Assembly: GCA_016214845.1 (NCBI GenBank) | Contig: JACRMS010000020.1 | Coordinates: forward strand, 62,001 to 126,000 | Direction of reading: 5' to 3' | Origin: Nitrospirota bacterium | GTDB lineage: Bacteria; Nitrospirota; Thermodesulfovibrionia; UBA6902 | Length of the DNA: 64,000 bases | Shown: positions 16,367 through 25,517 of the stretch, piece after piece | Position numbering within the stretch: position 1 is the stretch's first letter | Layout of the letters: each line of letters starts with the position of its first letter | Program-made: the position numbers and the translations under genes | The notes under the pieces: generated by a model | Database searches by the model: none | What the model was told of the DNA's origin: nothing | The model's input: only the letters and a program-made list of their open reading frames with translations

Positions 16367-19306
16367 CTACAACTCAGTATAGATCGTAACATACACCTGT
16401 GTCTCGCCGTCTTCTGTAACTCCGCGGGCGATGCCGAAGGCGGGGGTTATTTTCAATTTATATCCAAGCACCATGTCCAGTCTTGCTTCAGCGCCTACAC
16501 CGACGGAGATATCGTTAGAGTGAAATTTTTTCTCGCGTCCCCAGACATTGCCTGCGTCAGCAAAGGCGGCGACATGCACTCTGTCCCAGAAAAACGGTTT
16601 TGTGTTTATGCCCCTGAGGATGTACTTCACCGGGAACCTGTACTCAAGCGTTCCCTTTGCAACGTGTTTGCCTGTCTGGAAGCCTGAAGAAAATCCCCTG
16701 ATGAAATATTCATTGCCGGGGATGCCGCCGACGCTGAACGCCTGCTGGGCGATCAGGTCTCCGCCTGATGTGGCGCCCTTCAGGTTTAAATAGAGCACGT
16801 GGTGTTTCCACGTTTTGATGTACTCTTCATAATTTAATTTATACTCTTCCTGGCCCAGGTCGCTGCCGACGGCTTCGGAATAATTTTTATACAGGAAGGA
16901 GATGTTCCTTCCCTCTTCCCTGCTTATTGAATAGGGATATTTCAACGCGTTTGTAAATTCAAGGCCCGCAAAAACATTGCTCCTTCTGCCTTCGAATACT
17001 TCAAGCCCGTCAACTCTTCTGCCCTCAATGTCCGTCAGGTGCTTGAGAGTTTCGGTATTGAACCCGGCAACAAGGTTGAGACTTGTCTCAAGGTTGGTAA
17101 AGAGCGGGAACCTTGCGCCCGCTGTGAAACCGCTCCGCCTCTCATAGTAATTGTCATCGTCATTGAAAAACTCAGAATAAAAAATTGGCGCACTGTATGA
17201 CCTGAAAAAAAACGTGGGATACCATCTGTCATAGATATAATTAAAATCATAATACCCCCGATGGCTCACGCCGTATCCGCCCTGCAGGATGTAGGTATGA
17301 TATCCAAGCACGTCCTGCCCAGCAGTGAATGCGCCGAATACCGCGCCGTCATTGTCAAACGAAAGAGTGGGCATCCAGAATTTTGGCAGCAGGGTTTTGC
17401 CCGGGCAGTACGGCCTTTTTTCAGAGAGCGGTTGGGGGGCTGCTGTAGGTGCGGGTTTTAAACCCGCCCCTACGGGTGAATCTGGATTTTCATTTATTTG
17501 CTGCCCCTCACTTTTCCATTCCGGGGTTATCCTCGGGCTCAAAGTATCAGACCATTGTGAGGCTTCATAGGGCATCTCCGCAAGGTAAAAACCTTTTGAA
17601 CTATATCCGGTGAAGAATATTTTCCCGTCCTTTGATACTTCGGGGTGAAAGGTCCCGCCTAACACGTGCGACACCTGAGAGAGTTTTTTGTCAGTGATGG
17701 AATGCGCAAAGAGGTTATACACCCCTGTCCTGTCCGACGCAAATATAATGGTCTTCCCGTCAGGGGCCCACGCAGGATAAACGTTGTTGTAATTGTTGGT
17801 GATGAGCGTCTCCGCGGTTTTTGTCTCAACGTTGAGCAGCTCAATGGATGTTTGCCCTGAGTAGTTGTGCCTTGCAAAGACGATAAACCTTCCGTCAGGC
17901 GACCATCTCGGAGATGACAGGGCTGAATCCTGAAAATCAGCAATGACATTGACCCCGTTAGAAGCGATCTCCAAAATAGAAATATCCTGCCTGCCGGTCT
18001 CCACCTTTACAAAAGCAATCTGTTTGCCGTCAGGAGAGACGTCAACATCCTTGGCGCGTAATTTTTCTGTTATGCGGCTGACTGACCTCGCCGCAAGGTC
18101 ATATGAATAAATGTCCTGATAAAGGTTGTAGACGTTCTTCAATTCAGCCTGCGTGAAATAAAGTTTCTGCCCGTCAGGCGACCATGAAAGGTTTGAATCA
18201 GAAGGGAATCTTCTGACGGTTGCAGCCTCTTTCAGCGTTGCCGTTTCAACGATCACAATTTCCTCATGCCGGTGCGGGTCTTTCCTGTTTACCGCGAGAT
18301 ACCTGCCGTCAGGAGAGAGCCGTGCGTTTGTGACCCTTTCGCCTTCAATTTTTAATTTGGTGTAATTTGTCAGGGGCCTTGCATTCAGCTCCTGGATTTT
18401 TTTGTTTTGGTCTTTTTTCAGCTCTGCAATCGTGTCTTCATAAAGCTCGGAATAATCCTTTCCCGTAATATTTTCAGGCGGACTGCTTATAAGAAACGGA
18501 AGCCGTCCCGAGTGCGCGTAACTGAGCTTGCCGATATTTTCATTCCCATAGGTTTGCGCGATATGTTTTTCAAGCAGCATCCCGTAGATGTAAGGGATGT
18601 TTCCCGACGGCCAGTAGGGGATGTCACCGTTTATCTGGTCAACGCCTGGAAGGCTGTCCTCCAGGACCGCCATCCTGAATATCATTTCAACATAAGGGCT
18701 CTTTCCCCTTCCATCAGGTGTATATTCGCTCTCCGCCCATGTGGCAGTGCCCTCAAGCCACCAGTCAGGCATGAATACATTGGGCGGGGCAGTTAATAAA
18801 AACGCGAGGAACGAAAGCGGATCGTAACCCGGCAGCGGCTTGCCGAAGATGCTTCTCGTTGTCTCTGAATAACCTCTTGAAGAGTCCATTGTCATGATAT
18901 GTGTATATTCGTGCAGGATAATATACTCAAGCCAGTCATCATACTCGGAAATGGTCATGTCGGGCATCGGGGGCACGGCAAAAATATATATCATGTTATA
19001 GGGAAGGACATTGGCAAAACCGTTTGCGAAATCGGAGTTGTCTATAAGAACGATCTGGGTCTTTTCTTTTGGATACCACTGAAAGCTGCCGGACATTTTC
19101 TGATGAATGTCTTCGGCAATTGCAGCCGCCCTGTTTGCTATCCCGTCTTCGCCCTGATGGAAGTGGATGGAGAAATGTTCAGTCTCGATGGTTGAAAATC
19201 TGAATGACGGGTCAATGGTTGCAGAAAGGGCAGGTGAAGATGGGAAAAAGATCGCGCAGGTAAAAAGCAAAAATATAAAGAGGGACAAACTATAGCGTTT
19301 TTTCAT
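16367..19306 (-). CDS. Exported metallopeptidase / TolB-type propeller / outer-membrane barrel fusion
   Basis: A 979-residue protein. A signal peptide (MKKRYSLSLFIFLLF..., cleaved after about ALSA) is followed by a gluzincin-type zinc peptidase domain with HEYTH (132-136) and WLEGTATWAE (about 183-192, distal Glu ligand). A PD40/WD40-like beta-propeller follows, with repeated SPDGRYLAV, WSPDGQKLYF and APDGKTIIFASDR units (about 320-590). The C-terminal third resembles a surface-antigen/Omp85-type barrel (GGIPGNEYFIRGF, FADAGNVWG). The linker at about residue 611-621 (VGAGLKPAPT) is encoded by a palindromic repeat. The ATG at 19306 has GGAG six bases upstream, so a longer N-terminus is rejected. 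It probably displays or processes protein at the outer membrane. Confidence 0.82.
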   Translation of the reverse strand: MKKRYSLSLFIFLLFTCAIFFPSSPALSATIDPSFRFSTIETEHFSIHFHQGEDGIANRAAAIAEDIHQKMSGSFQWYPKEKTQIVLIDNSDFANGFANVLPYNMIYIFAVPPMPDMTISEYDDWLEYIILHEYTHIMTMDSSRGYSETTRSIFGKPLPGYDPLSFLAFLLTAPPNVFMPDWWLEGTATWAESEYTPDGRGKSPYVEMIFRMAVLEDSLPGVDQINGDIPYWPSGNIPYIYGMLLEKHIAQTYGNENIGKLSYAHSGRLPFLISSPPENITGKDYSELYEDTIAELKKDQNKKIQELNARPLTNYTKLKIEGERVTNARLSPDGRYLAVNRKDPHRHEEIVIVETATLKEAATVRRFPSDSNLSWSPDGQKLYFTQAELKNVYNLYQDIYSYDLAARSVSRITEKLRAKDVDVSPDGKQIAFVKVETGRQDISILEIASNGVNVIADFQDSALSSPRWSPDGRFIVFARHNYSGQTSIELLNVETKTAETLITNNYNNVYPAWAPDGKTIIFASDRTGVYNLFAHSITDKKLSQVSHVLGGTFHPEVSKDGKIFFTGYSSKGFYLAEMPYEASQWSDTLSPRITPEWKSEGQQINENPDSPVGAGLKPAPTAAPQPLSEKRPYCPGKTLLPKFWMPTLSFDNDGAVFGAFTAGQDVLGYHTYILQGGYGVSHRGYYDFNYIYDRWYPTFFFRSYSAPIFYSEFFNDDDNYYERRSGFTAGARFPLFTNLETSLNLVAGFNTETLKHLTDIEGRRVDGLEVFEGRRSNVFAGLEFTNALKYPYSISREEGRNISFLYKNYSEAVGSDLGQEEYKLNYEEYIKTWKHHVLYLNLKGATSGGDLIAQQAFSVGGIPGNEYFIRGFSSGFQTGKHVAKGTLEYRFPVKYILRGINTKPFFWDRVHVAAFADAGNVWGREKKFHSNDISVGVGAEARLDMVLGYKLKITPAFGIARGVTEDGETQVYVTIYTEL
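17445..17473. repeat. VGAGLKPAPT-type palindrome inserted in frame in a gene
   Basis: A near-perfect palindrome, GTAGGTGCGGGTTTTAAACC running on to CGCCCCTAC, wholly inside the metallopeptidase-barrel gene. It codes for VGAGLKPAPT in the linker between propeller and barrel. A relative of the same hairpin class lies in an intergenic gap at 60624-60656. Confidence 0.85.
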
Positions 19307-19414
19307 AATGAACTCCGTTCTAAATTTGCACTGCATGCAGGGAAAGAATAGAGTCAATAGTTATGCGTGAAGAGTTTAAAAATGATGCATAATGATTCTT
19401 TTCACTTTTAACTT

Positions 19415-20419
19415 TTAACTCCCAACTTTTGACTTTTCATTGTTCTTCATTTCTTTTTTTATCGCTGCAAAGACTTTCTTCTGGACTTCTTTCAGCGGCC
19501 CTTTTATCCTGCATCCCGCGGCAGCGAAGTGTCCGCCCCCGCCGAAGCTCTTTGCGATCTTCTCTACATTGACCCTGCCTTTTGAGCGGAGGCTGAGCTT
19601 GAATACGTCTTTGTCATCTTCCCTGAAAAAGACAGCAGCCTCGATGCCCTTTACCTTTCTGGGGAAATCGACAAAGTCTTCGGAGTCCTCGGCTGTTGTG
19701 CCGGTCTTTTTGAACATGTCCGCAGTCGTGGTAATCCAGGCTATCCCGTCCTTTGTATCAATGGTGGCAAGTGAAAGTCCTAAAAGCTTCATTGATTTAA
19801 AAGGGATGCTTTCGAACAGCTCCTTTGCAATGCTCCACGGTTGTGCGCCGGCCTGAATGAGGTGACACGCTATCCTTAAAGATTCAGGCGAGGTATTGGA
19901 ATATCTGAAGCCTCCTGTATCTACAAGCAATGCAGTGTATAAATTCGTGGCAATGTTTTTATCAATAGTTATCTTGAGCGCGGTCAGGAGTTTATAAATG
20001 AGTATGCCTGTTGCCGCGGCCCCTGGATCAATAACGCTTGCGGACAACTTTTTGTACAGCTCGGATCTTTCAGCATCATCAGGCGGTATGTGGTGGTCGA
20101 TGATAACGGTTTTTTTCGCCTTCAATTCCTTAAACCCCGTCCTATCCAAAGTATTGCAATCTACGATGCACAAGACATCAACTTCTTTTTTAGGCTGTGT
20201 CTGTTTTATAGACTTTGCCGAGGGCAGGAACTTCAGGATTTCAGGAACGCCGTCTTTGCTCAGGGCATAGATCTCTTTCTTTCCCATCTGCTTAAGTCCG
20301 AGCGCAAGCGCCAGTACCGAGCCGATGGCGTCGCCTTCTGGATTGATATGCCCGACAAGTATAAAAGATTTATTCTGCCTGAGAACATTAAGAAGCCTAG
20401 AGGAGATCTTCGTCTTCAT
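19415..20419 (-). CDS. nrnA: DHH-family oligoribonuclease / pAp phosphatase
   Basis: A 334-residue bifunctional nanoRNase/3'-phosphoadenosine-5'-phosphate phosphatase. DHH-superfamily metal motifs appear in order: GHINPEGDAIGS, VDCNTLDRTG, IIDHHIPPDD, VDTGGFRYSNT. The C-terminal DHHA1 motif is FGGGGHFAAAG. The ATG at 20419 is used because GGAG lies eight bases upstream; a frame start 10 codons earlier lacks one. It overlaps the 3' end of rbfA by 23 bp. The order infB, DUF503, rbfA, nrnA is the classic translation operon, here ended by an unrelated gene in place of truB. Confidence 0.92.
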   Translation of the reverse strand: MKTKISSRLLNVLRQNKSFILVGHINPEGDAIGSVLALALGLKQMGKKEIYALSKDGVPEILKFLPSAKSIKQTQPKKEVDVLCIVDCNTLDRTGFKELKAKKTVIIDHHIPPDDAERSELYKKLSASVIDPGAAATGILIYKLLTALKITIDKNIATNLYTALLVDTGGFRYSNTSPESLRIACHLIQAGAQPWSIAKELFESIPFKSMKLLGLSLATIDTKDGIAWITTTADMFKKTGTTAEDSEDFVDFPRKVKGIEAAVFFREDDKDVFKLSLRSKGRVNVEKIAKSFGGGGHFAAAGCRIKGPLKEVQKKVFAAIKKEMKNNEKSKVGS

Positions 20420-20774
20420 CAATGGGACTCCTTTCCGATTTGATTTCATTTAGAAGTTTGTCAATCTTCATGCCGTATTGAATGGACTCATCAAGTTTGA
20501 AAGTAAGTGACGGGACGTACTTCATCTTCAATCTCCTGCCGAGCTCGCTCTTGAAAAGCGCTGACAAAGAGCTTAGTTTCCGCACTGTCTTTTCAGCATC
20601 TTCTACTTTCAGGACGCTGATATATATGGTCGCGTTCCTCAGGTCATCGCTTACCTTTGCGCCCGTGACAGTAACAAACCCGAGGTTTTTGTGTTTGATC
20701 TTGTTCATTATCATGTCGGCGATCTCTTCCCTGATCAGATCACCGACCCTTGCCGAACGTTTGTATGGATGCAT
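20397..20774 (-). CDS. rbfA: Ribosome-binding factor A
   Basis: A 125-residue KH-fold factor for 16S rRNA 5'-end maturation and 30S assembly. The family start YKRSARVGDLIREEIADMI is followed by VTVTGAKVSDDLRNATIYISV, typical of RbfA. A ribosome site AGAGGA precedes the ATG. The acidic tail (SPIDEDEDLL) is translated from DNA that also contains the ribosome site and start of nrnA, so the two are translationally coupled. Confidence 0.95.
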   Translation of the reverse strand: MHPYKRSARVGDLIREEIADMIMNKIKHKNLGFVTVTGAKVSDDLRNATIYISVLKVEDAEKTVRKLSSLSALFKSELGRRLKMKYVPSLTFKLDESIQYGMKIDKLLNEIKSERSPIDEDEDLL

Positions 20775-20989
20775 GGTTTCCTCTTGTTATGTCATTCCCG
20801 CTTGCCGGGAATCCGAATTTATAATTTCATGCTCAAGCGGACACACGAATAAAATGTGGATTAATTTTAGCATAATTATCTGAATGGATGGGAAGGGGTG
20901 CAGAGCGCAGAAGTGCAATAGTGCAAAAGTCAAAAGTGCGGAAGAGGGAAAGAAGGGAAACTTAGCTGCGCTCGCAATGACAATCAGTA

Positions 20990-21271
20990 TTACAGCAGCT
21001 CCATGGTTGCATCTATTAATTCCACGGAGTGAATACTGATAACCAGGTTCTTTATCTGCTCGAAGACCTTGTTTATCATGACTGTCTCATTGGAGACAAA
21101 TGCGATGCCGATCACGCTTCGCTGCCAGAGGTCATTGGCGTCGACCTCAGCCACGGAGACGTTGAACTTGTTTTTTATCCTGTCGATCAAACTTTTAATG
21201 ACGAAGCGTTTCTCTTTAAGGGAGTGTGACTCGTGGATGTGCAGATCTAAAGTAAGAAGGCCGACGATCAT
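20990..21271 (-). CDS. DUF503 family protein
   Basis: A 93-residue ferredoxin-like-fold protein of the DUF503 family. The signature HIHESHSLKEKRFVIKSLID (about residues 11-30) is followed by VSVAEVDANDLWQRSVIG. These are nearly always encoded between infB and rbfA, as here, which suggests a role in translation or ribosome assembly; the exact function is unknown. The gap to rbfA (about 215 bp) and that to infB (about 105 bp) are wider than usual and filled with short repeat-like sequence (GTGCAATAGTGCAAAAGTC; AGTAGTC units). Confidence 0.9.
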   Translation of the reverse strand: MIVGLLTLDLHIHESHSLKEKRFVIKSLIDRIKNKFNVSVAEVDANDLWQRSVIGIAFVSNETVMINKVFEQIKNLVISIHSVELIDATMELL

Positions 21272-21272
21272 A

Positions 21273-21296
21273 TCAGTAGTCAGTAGTCAGAAGTTA
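21273..21296. repeat. AGTAGTC short tandem repeat
   Basis: CAGTAGTCAGTAGTCAG followed by AAGTTA, directly upstream of the DUF503 start. The same unit is expanded at 33768-33802. It is a simple-sequence repeat shared between intergenic gaps. Confidence 0.6.
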
Positions 21297-21376
21297 GGCT
21301 AACGACTGACCACTCATTTGTCATTTGGATTTCGACATTGTCCGTTAGAAGATTTATTGACCAAATAAAATTGAAA

Positions 21377-23821
21377 TTATTCCAGTTTTGAGGCGACCTC
21401 TTCCTTGACGTAGTTTTCAATTATGTCGCCCACCTTGAGGTCATTGAAGTTTTCTATCATGATACCGCATTCAAAACCTGAAAGCGCTTCTTTTATATCT
21501 TCTTTGAATCTCTTCAGCGATGACAGTTTGCTTTCATAGATGACGACATTGTCTCTGATGACCCTGACGCCGGAGCTGGTCCTTGTGATCTTCCCGTCGG
21601 TCACGTAACAGCCCGCGACTGTTCCGAGCCTCGATATATAGAAGAGGTTTCTTACCTCAGCCCTTCCCAAGATCTTTTCAGTAATGGTAGGGGCGAGGAG
21701 GCCTTCGAGGGCTTTTTTGATCTCATCGATCGCTTCGTAAATTATGTTATAGAACCGGACGTCCACGCCTTCTTTTTCAATAAGGGCTGACGCCTTCGCA
21801 TCCGGGCGTATGTTAAATCCTATAATGATCGCGTTTGACGCGGTGGCAAGCATGACGTCTGATTCGTTAATGCCGCCTGCGCTTGCGTGGATCACGTTTA
21901 CTTTGACCTGCGGGTGCGTGATGGCGGAGAGGGCGTCTTTGACCGCTTCCGCTGAACCCTGGACATCAGCTTTGATAATGACGTTAAGGTCCCGTATCTC
22001 ACCCTGTTTTACTTTTTCATAAATTTCATTAAGGGTAAGTTTCTTCATCTGCGAGGCGGCGGCGGTCTTCTGCTTTTGCATCCTGTTCAGGGCGATCTGC
22101 CTTGCCTTCCTCTCATCATCCATGACAATAAAGATGTCGCCTGCCTGCGGCACATCAGGAAATCCTATAACCTCAACAGGAGTAGAAGGTCCGGCCTTGT
22201 CGATCTTCTTTCCGGTATCGTCGATAAGCGCCCTTACCCTGCCTGCTACTGTTCCAACGAGAAATGGGTCACCGACTTTCAGCTCTCCGGCGTTGACAAG
22301 CACGGTGCCTACAGGGCCCCTGCCTTTATCAAGCTTGGCCTCAACGATCGTGCCCTTTGCGGGCCTGTGGTAATTCGCCTTGAGCTCCATTACCTCTGAC
22401 TGAAGCAGGATCATCTCGAGCACTTTCTCGATCCCTATTCTTTTTTTAGCGGAAACCTCAACGAATATGTTCTGTCCTCCCCATTCCTCGGAAACTACGC
22501 CGTACTGGGAGAGCTCATTTCTGACCCTGGTAACGTTTGCTTCAGGTTTGTCGATTTTATTTATTGCTACCACGATAGGCACGTTTGCCGCCTTCGCGTG
22601 GTTGATGGCCTCGATGGTCTGCGGCATTACGCTGTCATCGGCCGCAACTACAAGGACCACGATATCAGTGACCTTTGCGCCCCTGGCCCTCATCATTGTA
22701 AACGCCTCATGGCCGGGTGTATCAAGGAACGTTATCTCTTTATCTTTAAGCTTCACCTTATATGCGCCTATGTGCTGCGTTATCCCGCCTGCCTCTGTTT
22801 CAGTGACCTTTGTCTGCCTTATAGCGTCAAGCAGGGTGGTCTTACCGTGGTCGACATGCCCCATAATTGTGACGATCGGCGGGCGAGGGCTAAGCACGGT
22901 TTCATCAGAATCCTTCTCTTCAAGGATTGCTTCTTCATCTTCTATCTGCGCCATCTCGATCTTCAGACCGAAGGCCTCCGCGACGATCTGCGCCGCGTCA
23001 GCGTCAACAGGCTGGTTGATCGTCGGCATGTAGCCAAGCTCCATGAATTTCTTTATCACTTCATTCATCTTCTGCCCTATGAGATCGGCGAATTCCTTTA
23101 CTGTTGTGCCTTCCTGAAATTTAATAACACGCTTCCTCGGCTGGGTGATCTGGGGAGGCGGAGCAGGTTCTGTCTTCTGGGCAAACGGCCTTTTGTCGTG
23201 CTTTTTGAACTGGGGTTTGAAATCCTGGATCTTCTTTGTTACATCAACCCTTCTTATGGAATCAAAGGCCCGCTGCATCCCGGGTTTGGCCTTGAACTTA
23301 TCAAGCTTTCCGCGCTCGATCTCTTTTTTGAACCTGTCAAGGACCAATAAGTCTTCTTCTTCTGTTGTAGTTGCCGGTTTTGCTTTGGTCTCTAAGGGCG
23401 CAACTGGCGGCTTCGCGGCCGGCGGCTTGACCTCTTTAACAGGTTCTTTGTGGGCCGGTTTAGCCGGGGCTTCGGGTTTATGTTCTTTAACGGGTTTCTC
23501 AGTCTTCGGTTTTTCAACAGAATGTCTTATAACAGCCGGGGCTTTCTCAACAGGTTTGGCTGCTTCCGCGGGTTTCTTTTCTTCCTGGGGAACGGCGGGT
23601 TTTACTGCCGGGGCTTCTTTTTTAGGAGGGGAAGGTTTTTCTTCAGCCTTTTTTAATAACTCCGTTTTCCCGAAGATGCCGGCCAGCTTGTCGACAAGTT
23701 CAGCGTCTAGATTGGACATGTGGGTCTTTACCTGGATCCCCATGCCCGCAAGCTTGACAATGATCTCCTTATTGGTAACGTTTATCTTTTTAGACAGCTC
23801 GTATATTCTCATTCCGGGCAT
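21377..23821 (-). CDS. infB: Translation initiation factor IF-2
   Basis: An 814-residue GTPase that places initiator tRNA on the 30S subunit. It has an IF2-N winged domain (MRIYELSKKINV), a long Lys/Pro/Ala/Glu-rich linker (about residues 55-150) and a second IF2-N module. The G domain follows, with GHVDHGKTT (about 318-326), DTPGHEAF and NKIDK, and then domains II-IV ending YVKEEVASKLE. The first ATG is preferred because AGGA lies seven bases upstream; a second ATG three codons on is equally family-like. It is the first gene of the infB-DUF503-rbfA-nrnA run. nusA is not upstream; the divergent rpmB gene is. Confidence 0.97.
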   Translation of the reverse strand: MPGMRIYELSKKINVTNKEIIVKLAGMGIQVKTHMSNLDAELVDKLAGIFGKTELLKKAEEKPSPPKKEAPAVKPAVPQEEKKPAEAAKPVEKAPAVIRHSVEKPKTEKPVKEHKPEAPAKPAHKEPVKEVKPPAAKPPVAPLETKAKPATTTEEEDLLVLDRFKKEIERGKLDKFKAKPGMQRAFDSIRRVDVTKKIQDFKPQFKKHDKRPFAQKTEPAPPPQITQPRKRVIKFQEGTTVKEFADLIGQKMNEVIKKFMELGYMPTINQPVDADAAQIVAEAFGLKIEMAQIEDEEAILEEKDSDETVLSPRPPIVTIMGHVDHGKTTLLDAIRQTKVTETEAGGITQHIGAYKVKLKDKEITFLDTPGHEAFTMMRARGAKVTDIVVLVVAADDSVMPQTIEAINHAKAANVPIVVAINKIDKPEANVTRVRNELSQYGVVSEEWGGQNIFVEVSAKKRIGIEKVLEMILLQSEVMELKANYHRPAKGTIVEAKLDKGRGPVGTVLVNAGELKVGDPFLVGTVAGRVRALIDDTGKKIDKAGPSTPVEVIGFPDVPQAGDIFIVMDDERKARQIALNRMQKQKTAAASQMKKLTLNEIYEKVKQGEIRDLNVIIKADVQGSAEAVKDALSAITHPQVKVNVIHASAGGINESDVMLATASNAIIIGFNIRPDAKASALIEKEGVDVRFYNIIYEAIDEIKKALEGLLAPTITEKILGRAEVRNLFYISRLGTVAGCYVTDGKITRTSSGVRVIRDNVVIYESKLSSLKRFKEDIKEALSGFECGIMIENFNDLKVGDIIENYVKEEVASKLE

Positions 23822-23899
23822 TTATTTTTCCTGAAAAATATAAGTGTTAAATCGTTGCAAGCCCTTAAACTTCAGAAAATTTTTGATGTAGTTTAAGGG

Positions 23900-23929
23900 T
23901 TGTAAGTTTGTCTGGGTTAATGTTATCAT
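23900..23929 (+). promoter_or_regulatory. Possible promoter for rpmB
   Basis: A TTGTAA hexamer (23900) and TATCAT (23924) are spaced 18 bp apart in the infB-rpmB divergent region, about 60 bp before the rpmB start. This is a pattern match only. Confidence 0.3.
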
Positions 23930-23989
23930 AACTTCTCTTTTTAAAGCAATTATACCGTCCGCTTAATAACATAAGGAGGTAAGAAAACA

Positions 23990-24178
23990 ATGGCAGAATG
24001 TTCAATTTGCGGTAAGAAAAAGGTGACCGGCAACAATGTCAGTCATGCCAATAACAGGACCAAACGCGTATTCATGCCCAATCTGCAGAAGGTGAAGATG
24101 CAGACTGCTCATGGAGTAAGAAGGTCTTCTGTCTGCACCAGATGCCTGCGCTCAGGAAAAGTTAAAAAGGCAGTCTAA
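23990..24178 (+). CDS. rpmB: 50S ribosomal protein L28
   Basis: A 62-residue zinc-binding form of L28. The start [20 protein letters not shown] and the distal [12 protein letters not shown] give the two CXXC pairs of the zinc-ribbon version. A strong AAGGAGG precedes the ATG. It is divergent from infB and monocistronic, followed by an inverted repeat that may end transcription. Confidence 0.96.
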   Translation: MAECSICGKKKVTGNNVSHANNRTKRVFMPNLQKVKMQTAHGVRRSSVCTRCLRSGKVKKAV

Positions 24179-24190
24179 ATTTAGACGCTG

Positions 24191-24266
24191 AGAAGATAAG
24201 AAGCTTGGGAGATGAGAAGAGCAAGAGGACACACCTGATCTCATCTTCTCAACTTCATATCTTCTT
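24191..24266. repeat. Imperfect inverted repeat downstream of rpmB
   Basis: AGAAGATAAGAAG...GATGAGAAGA (24191-24220) pairs imperfectly with TCTCATCTTCTC...ATATCTTCT (24240-24266). It lies between rpmB and the DUF721 gene. It could act as a hairpin terminator or be another dispersed repeat. Confidence 0.5.
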
Positions 24267-24288
24267 TCCATAATTTTCTTAATTACAC

Positions 24289-24720
24289 ATGCAGTCCCTT
24301 CAGAATATCCTCAATACATTCATCAAAGATTACGGCATTGAAGGCGGTGTGGCCCTCAATGCCATCAGAAATCAGTGGGACAAGCTCGTCGGACAGGCCG
24401 TTGCAGCTCACACCTTCCCGGACACCATTAAAAACAAAGTTATTACTTTAATAGTAGACACCCCCCAGTGGCTGCATCATCTCGGTTTTTTCAAAGAAGA
24501 GATCATCACAAAACTCAAGCCTTATAAAATAGACGAGATACGTTTCAGGATCGGCAGGCTCCCGGAAAAGACAAATGAAAAACAGGTGACACAAGACAAC
24601 GAATTGTCCGAAGATGATTCGAGGTTCCTCGAAAATACGCTGAAGGACCTGAAGGATGAGGAGCTTAAGGAAAAATTCAGGACCCTGATCGTGCACGGGT
24701 TAAAGAGGGGAAAGAAGTAA
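24289..24720 (+). CDS. DUF721 (DciA-like) family protein
   Basis: A 143-residue protein of the DUF721 family. The fold core NQWDKLVGQAVAAHTFPD (about residues 28-45) is followed by VITLIVDTPQWLHHLGFFKEEI and DEIRFRIG, characteristic of the KH-like DciA domain. DciA proteins help load the replicative helicase in bacteria that lack DnaC. Whether this member does so is inference. The C-terminal half is acidic and helical. It has weak ribosome-site evidence and converges on the tRNA-Arg gene 22 bp away. Confidence 0.82.
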   Translation: MQSLQNILNTFIKDYGIEGGVALNAIRNQWDKLVGQAVAAHTFPDTIKNKVITLIVDTPQWLHHLGFFKEEIITKLKPYKIDEIRFRIGRLPEKTNEKQVTQDNELSEDDSRFLENTLKDLKDEELKEKFRTLIVHGLKRGKK

Positions 24721-24742
24721 CACTATTTTCGTTGAAAAAAAG

Positions 24743-24816
24743 TGCCCCCTGCAAGGATCGAACTTGCGGCCCCAGGTTTAGGAAACCTGTGCTCTATCCT
24801 ACTGAGCTAAGGGGGC
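24743..24816 (-). tRNA. tRNA-Arg (anticodon CCU)
   Basis: A minus-strand cloverleaf of 74 nt. The acceptor GCCCCCT pairs with AGGGGGC, with A as discriminator and no encoded CCA. The anticodon loop TTTCCTAAA gives anticodon CCT, reading AGG codons. The T-arm AAGTTCGATCCTT is normal. Confidence 0.93.
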
Positions 24817-24979
24817 TCTCTTTGGGTTAAAGACTAATGAGTTAAGAGTTTGAAAAAAAAATATAACCAGCCGCCGATTAGTTTAGCATATCATCACAGT
24901 AAAATTGTAGTAAATCATGTTCTATTGTATCTTCTCTTGACCGACACAGTATTTTATTTCCTGAAGCAGTCAGCAATAT

Positions 24980-25008
24980 TTGATTTTTACAGGCTGATAT
25001 GATATAAA
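24980..25008 (+). promoter_or_regulatory. Probable sigma-70-type promoter for rpsF-ssb-rpsR
   Basis: TTGATT (24980-24985) and TATAAA (25003-25008) are spaced exactly 17 bp apart in AT-rich DNA, about 100 bp before rpsF. The predicted leader then contains a small CCCGC/GCGGG hairpin (25054-25083) that could serve as an S6:S18-type autoregulatory site. The rest of the roughly 290-bp gap after the tRNA shows no gene. Confidence 0.4.
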
Positions 25009-25109
25009 AATATACTCTTTGCTCTTACTTTGTATAAAGAAAGGGCTGCTCTCCCCGCTTAAAGAGTAAATACATCATGCGGGAAGAATTAATCCATAAG
25101 GAGGTGTAA

Positions 25110-25517
25110 ATGAATTATTACGAAAAAGTCATGATTCTTGACCCGAATCTTGACGACAATGCCGCAGAAGAGACCGTTGGAAAGATCAGGGACCTAATCA
25201 CCAAACAGGGCGGAGAGATCCTAAAGAAAGAAAATTGGGGCCGCCGCAAGTTAGCTTACGAGCTGAACAAGCATCAAAAGGGAAACTATATTTTCCTGTT
25301 TTTTAAATCCACCCCCGCAACCATATTTGAAATCGAAAAACTCTGCAAAGTGCTTGACCCGATCATAAAGTTCATGGTTGTTAAGCTGACGAAAAAGAAA
25401 CAGATAGAAGCAGTGCTGCAATCTCTGGCGCAGGCAGCAGCAAAGGTCGCCGCTCACGATACGAAGCCTGCTGTGTCAGGCGAGAAAGTTACGGAGGAGA
25501 AAAAGGATGTTCAATAA
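25110..25517 (+). CDS. rpsF: 30S ribosomal protein S6
   Basis: A 135-residue S6. The start MNYYEKVMILDPNLDD and RRKLAYELNKHQKGNYIFLFF are typical. The C-terminus is extended with an Ala/Lys/Glu-rich tail (about residues 105-135). AAGGAGGTG precedes the ATG. The 3' end overlaps ssb by 11 bp, and the order rpsF-ssb-rpsR is the conserved one. Confidence 0.96.
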   Translation: MNYYEKVMILDPNLDDNAAEETVGKIRDLITKQGGEILKKENWGRRKLAYELNKHQKGNYIFLFFKSTPATIFEIEKLCKVLDPIIKFMVVKLTKKKQIEAVLQSLAQAAAKVAAHDTKPAVSGEKVTEEKKDVQ

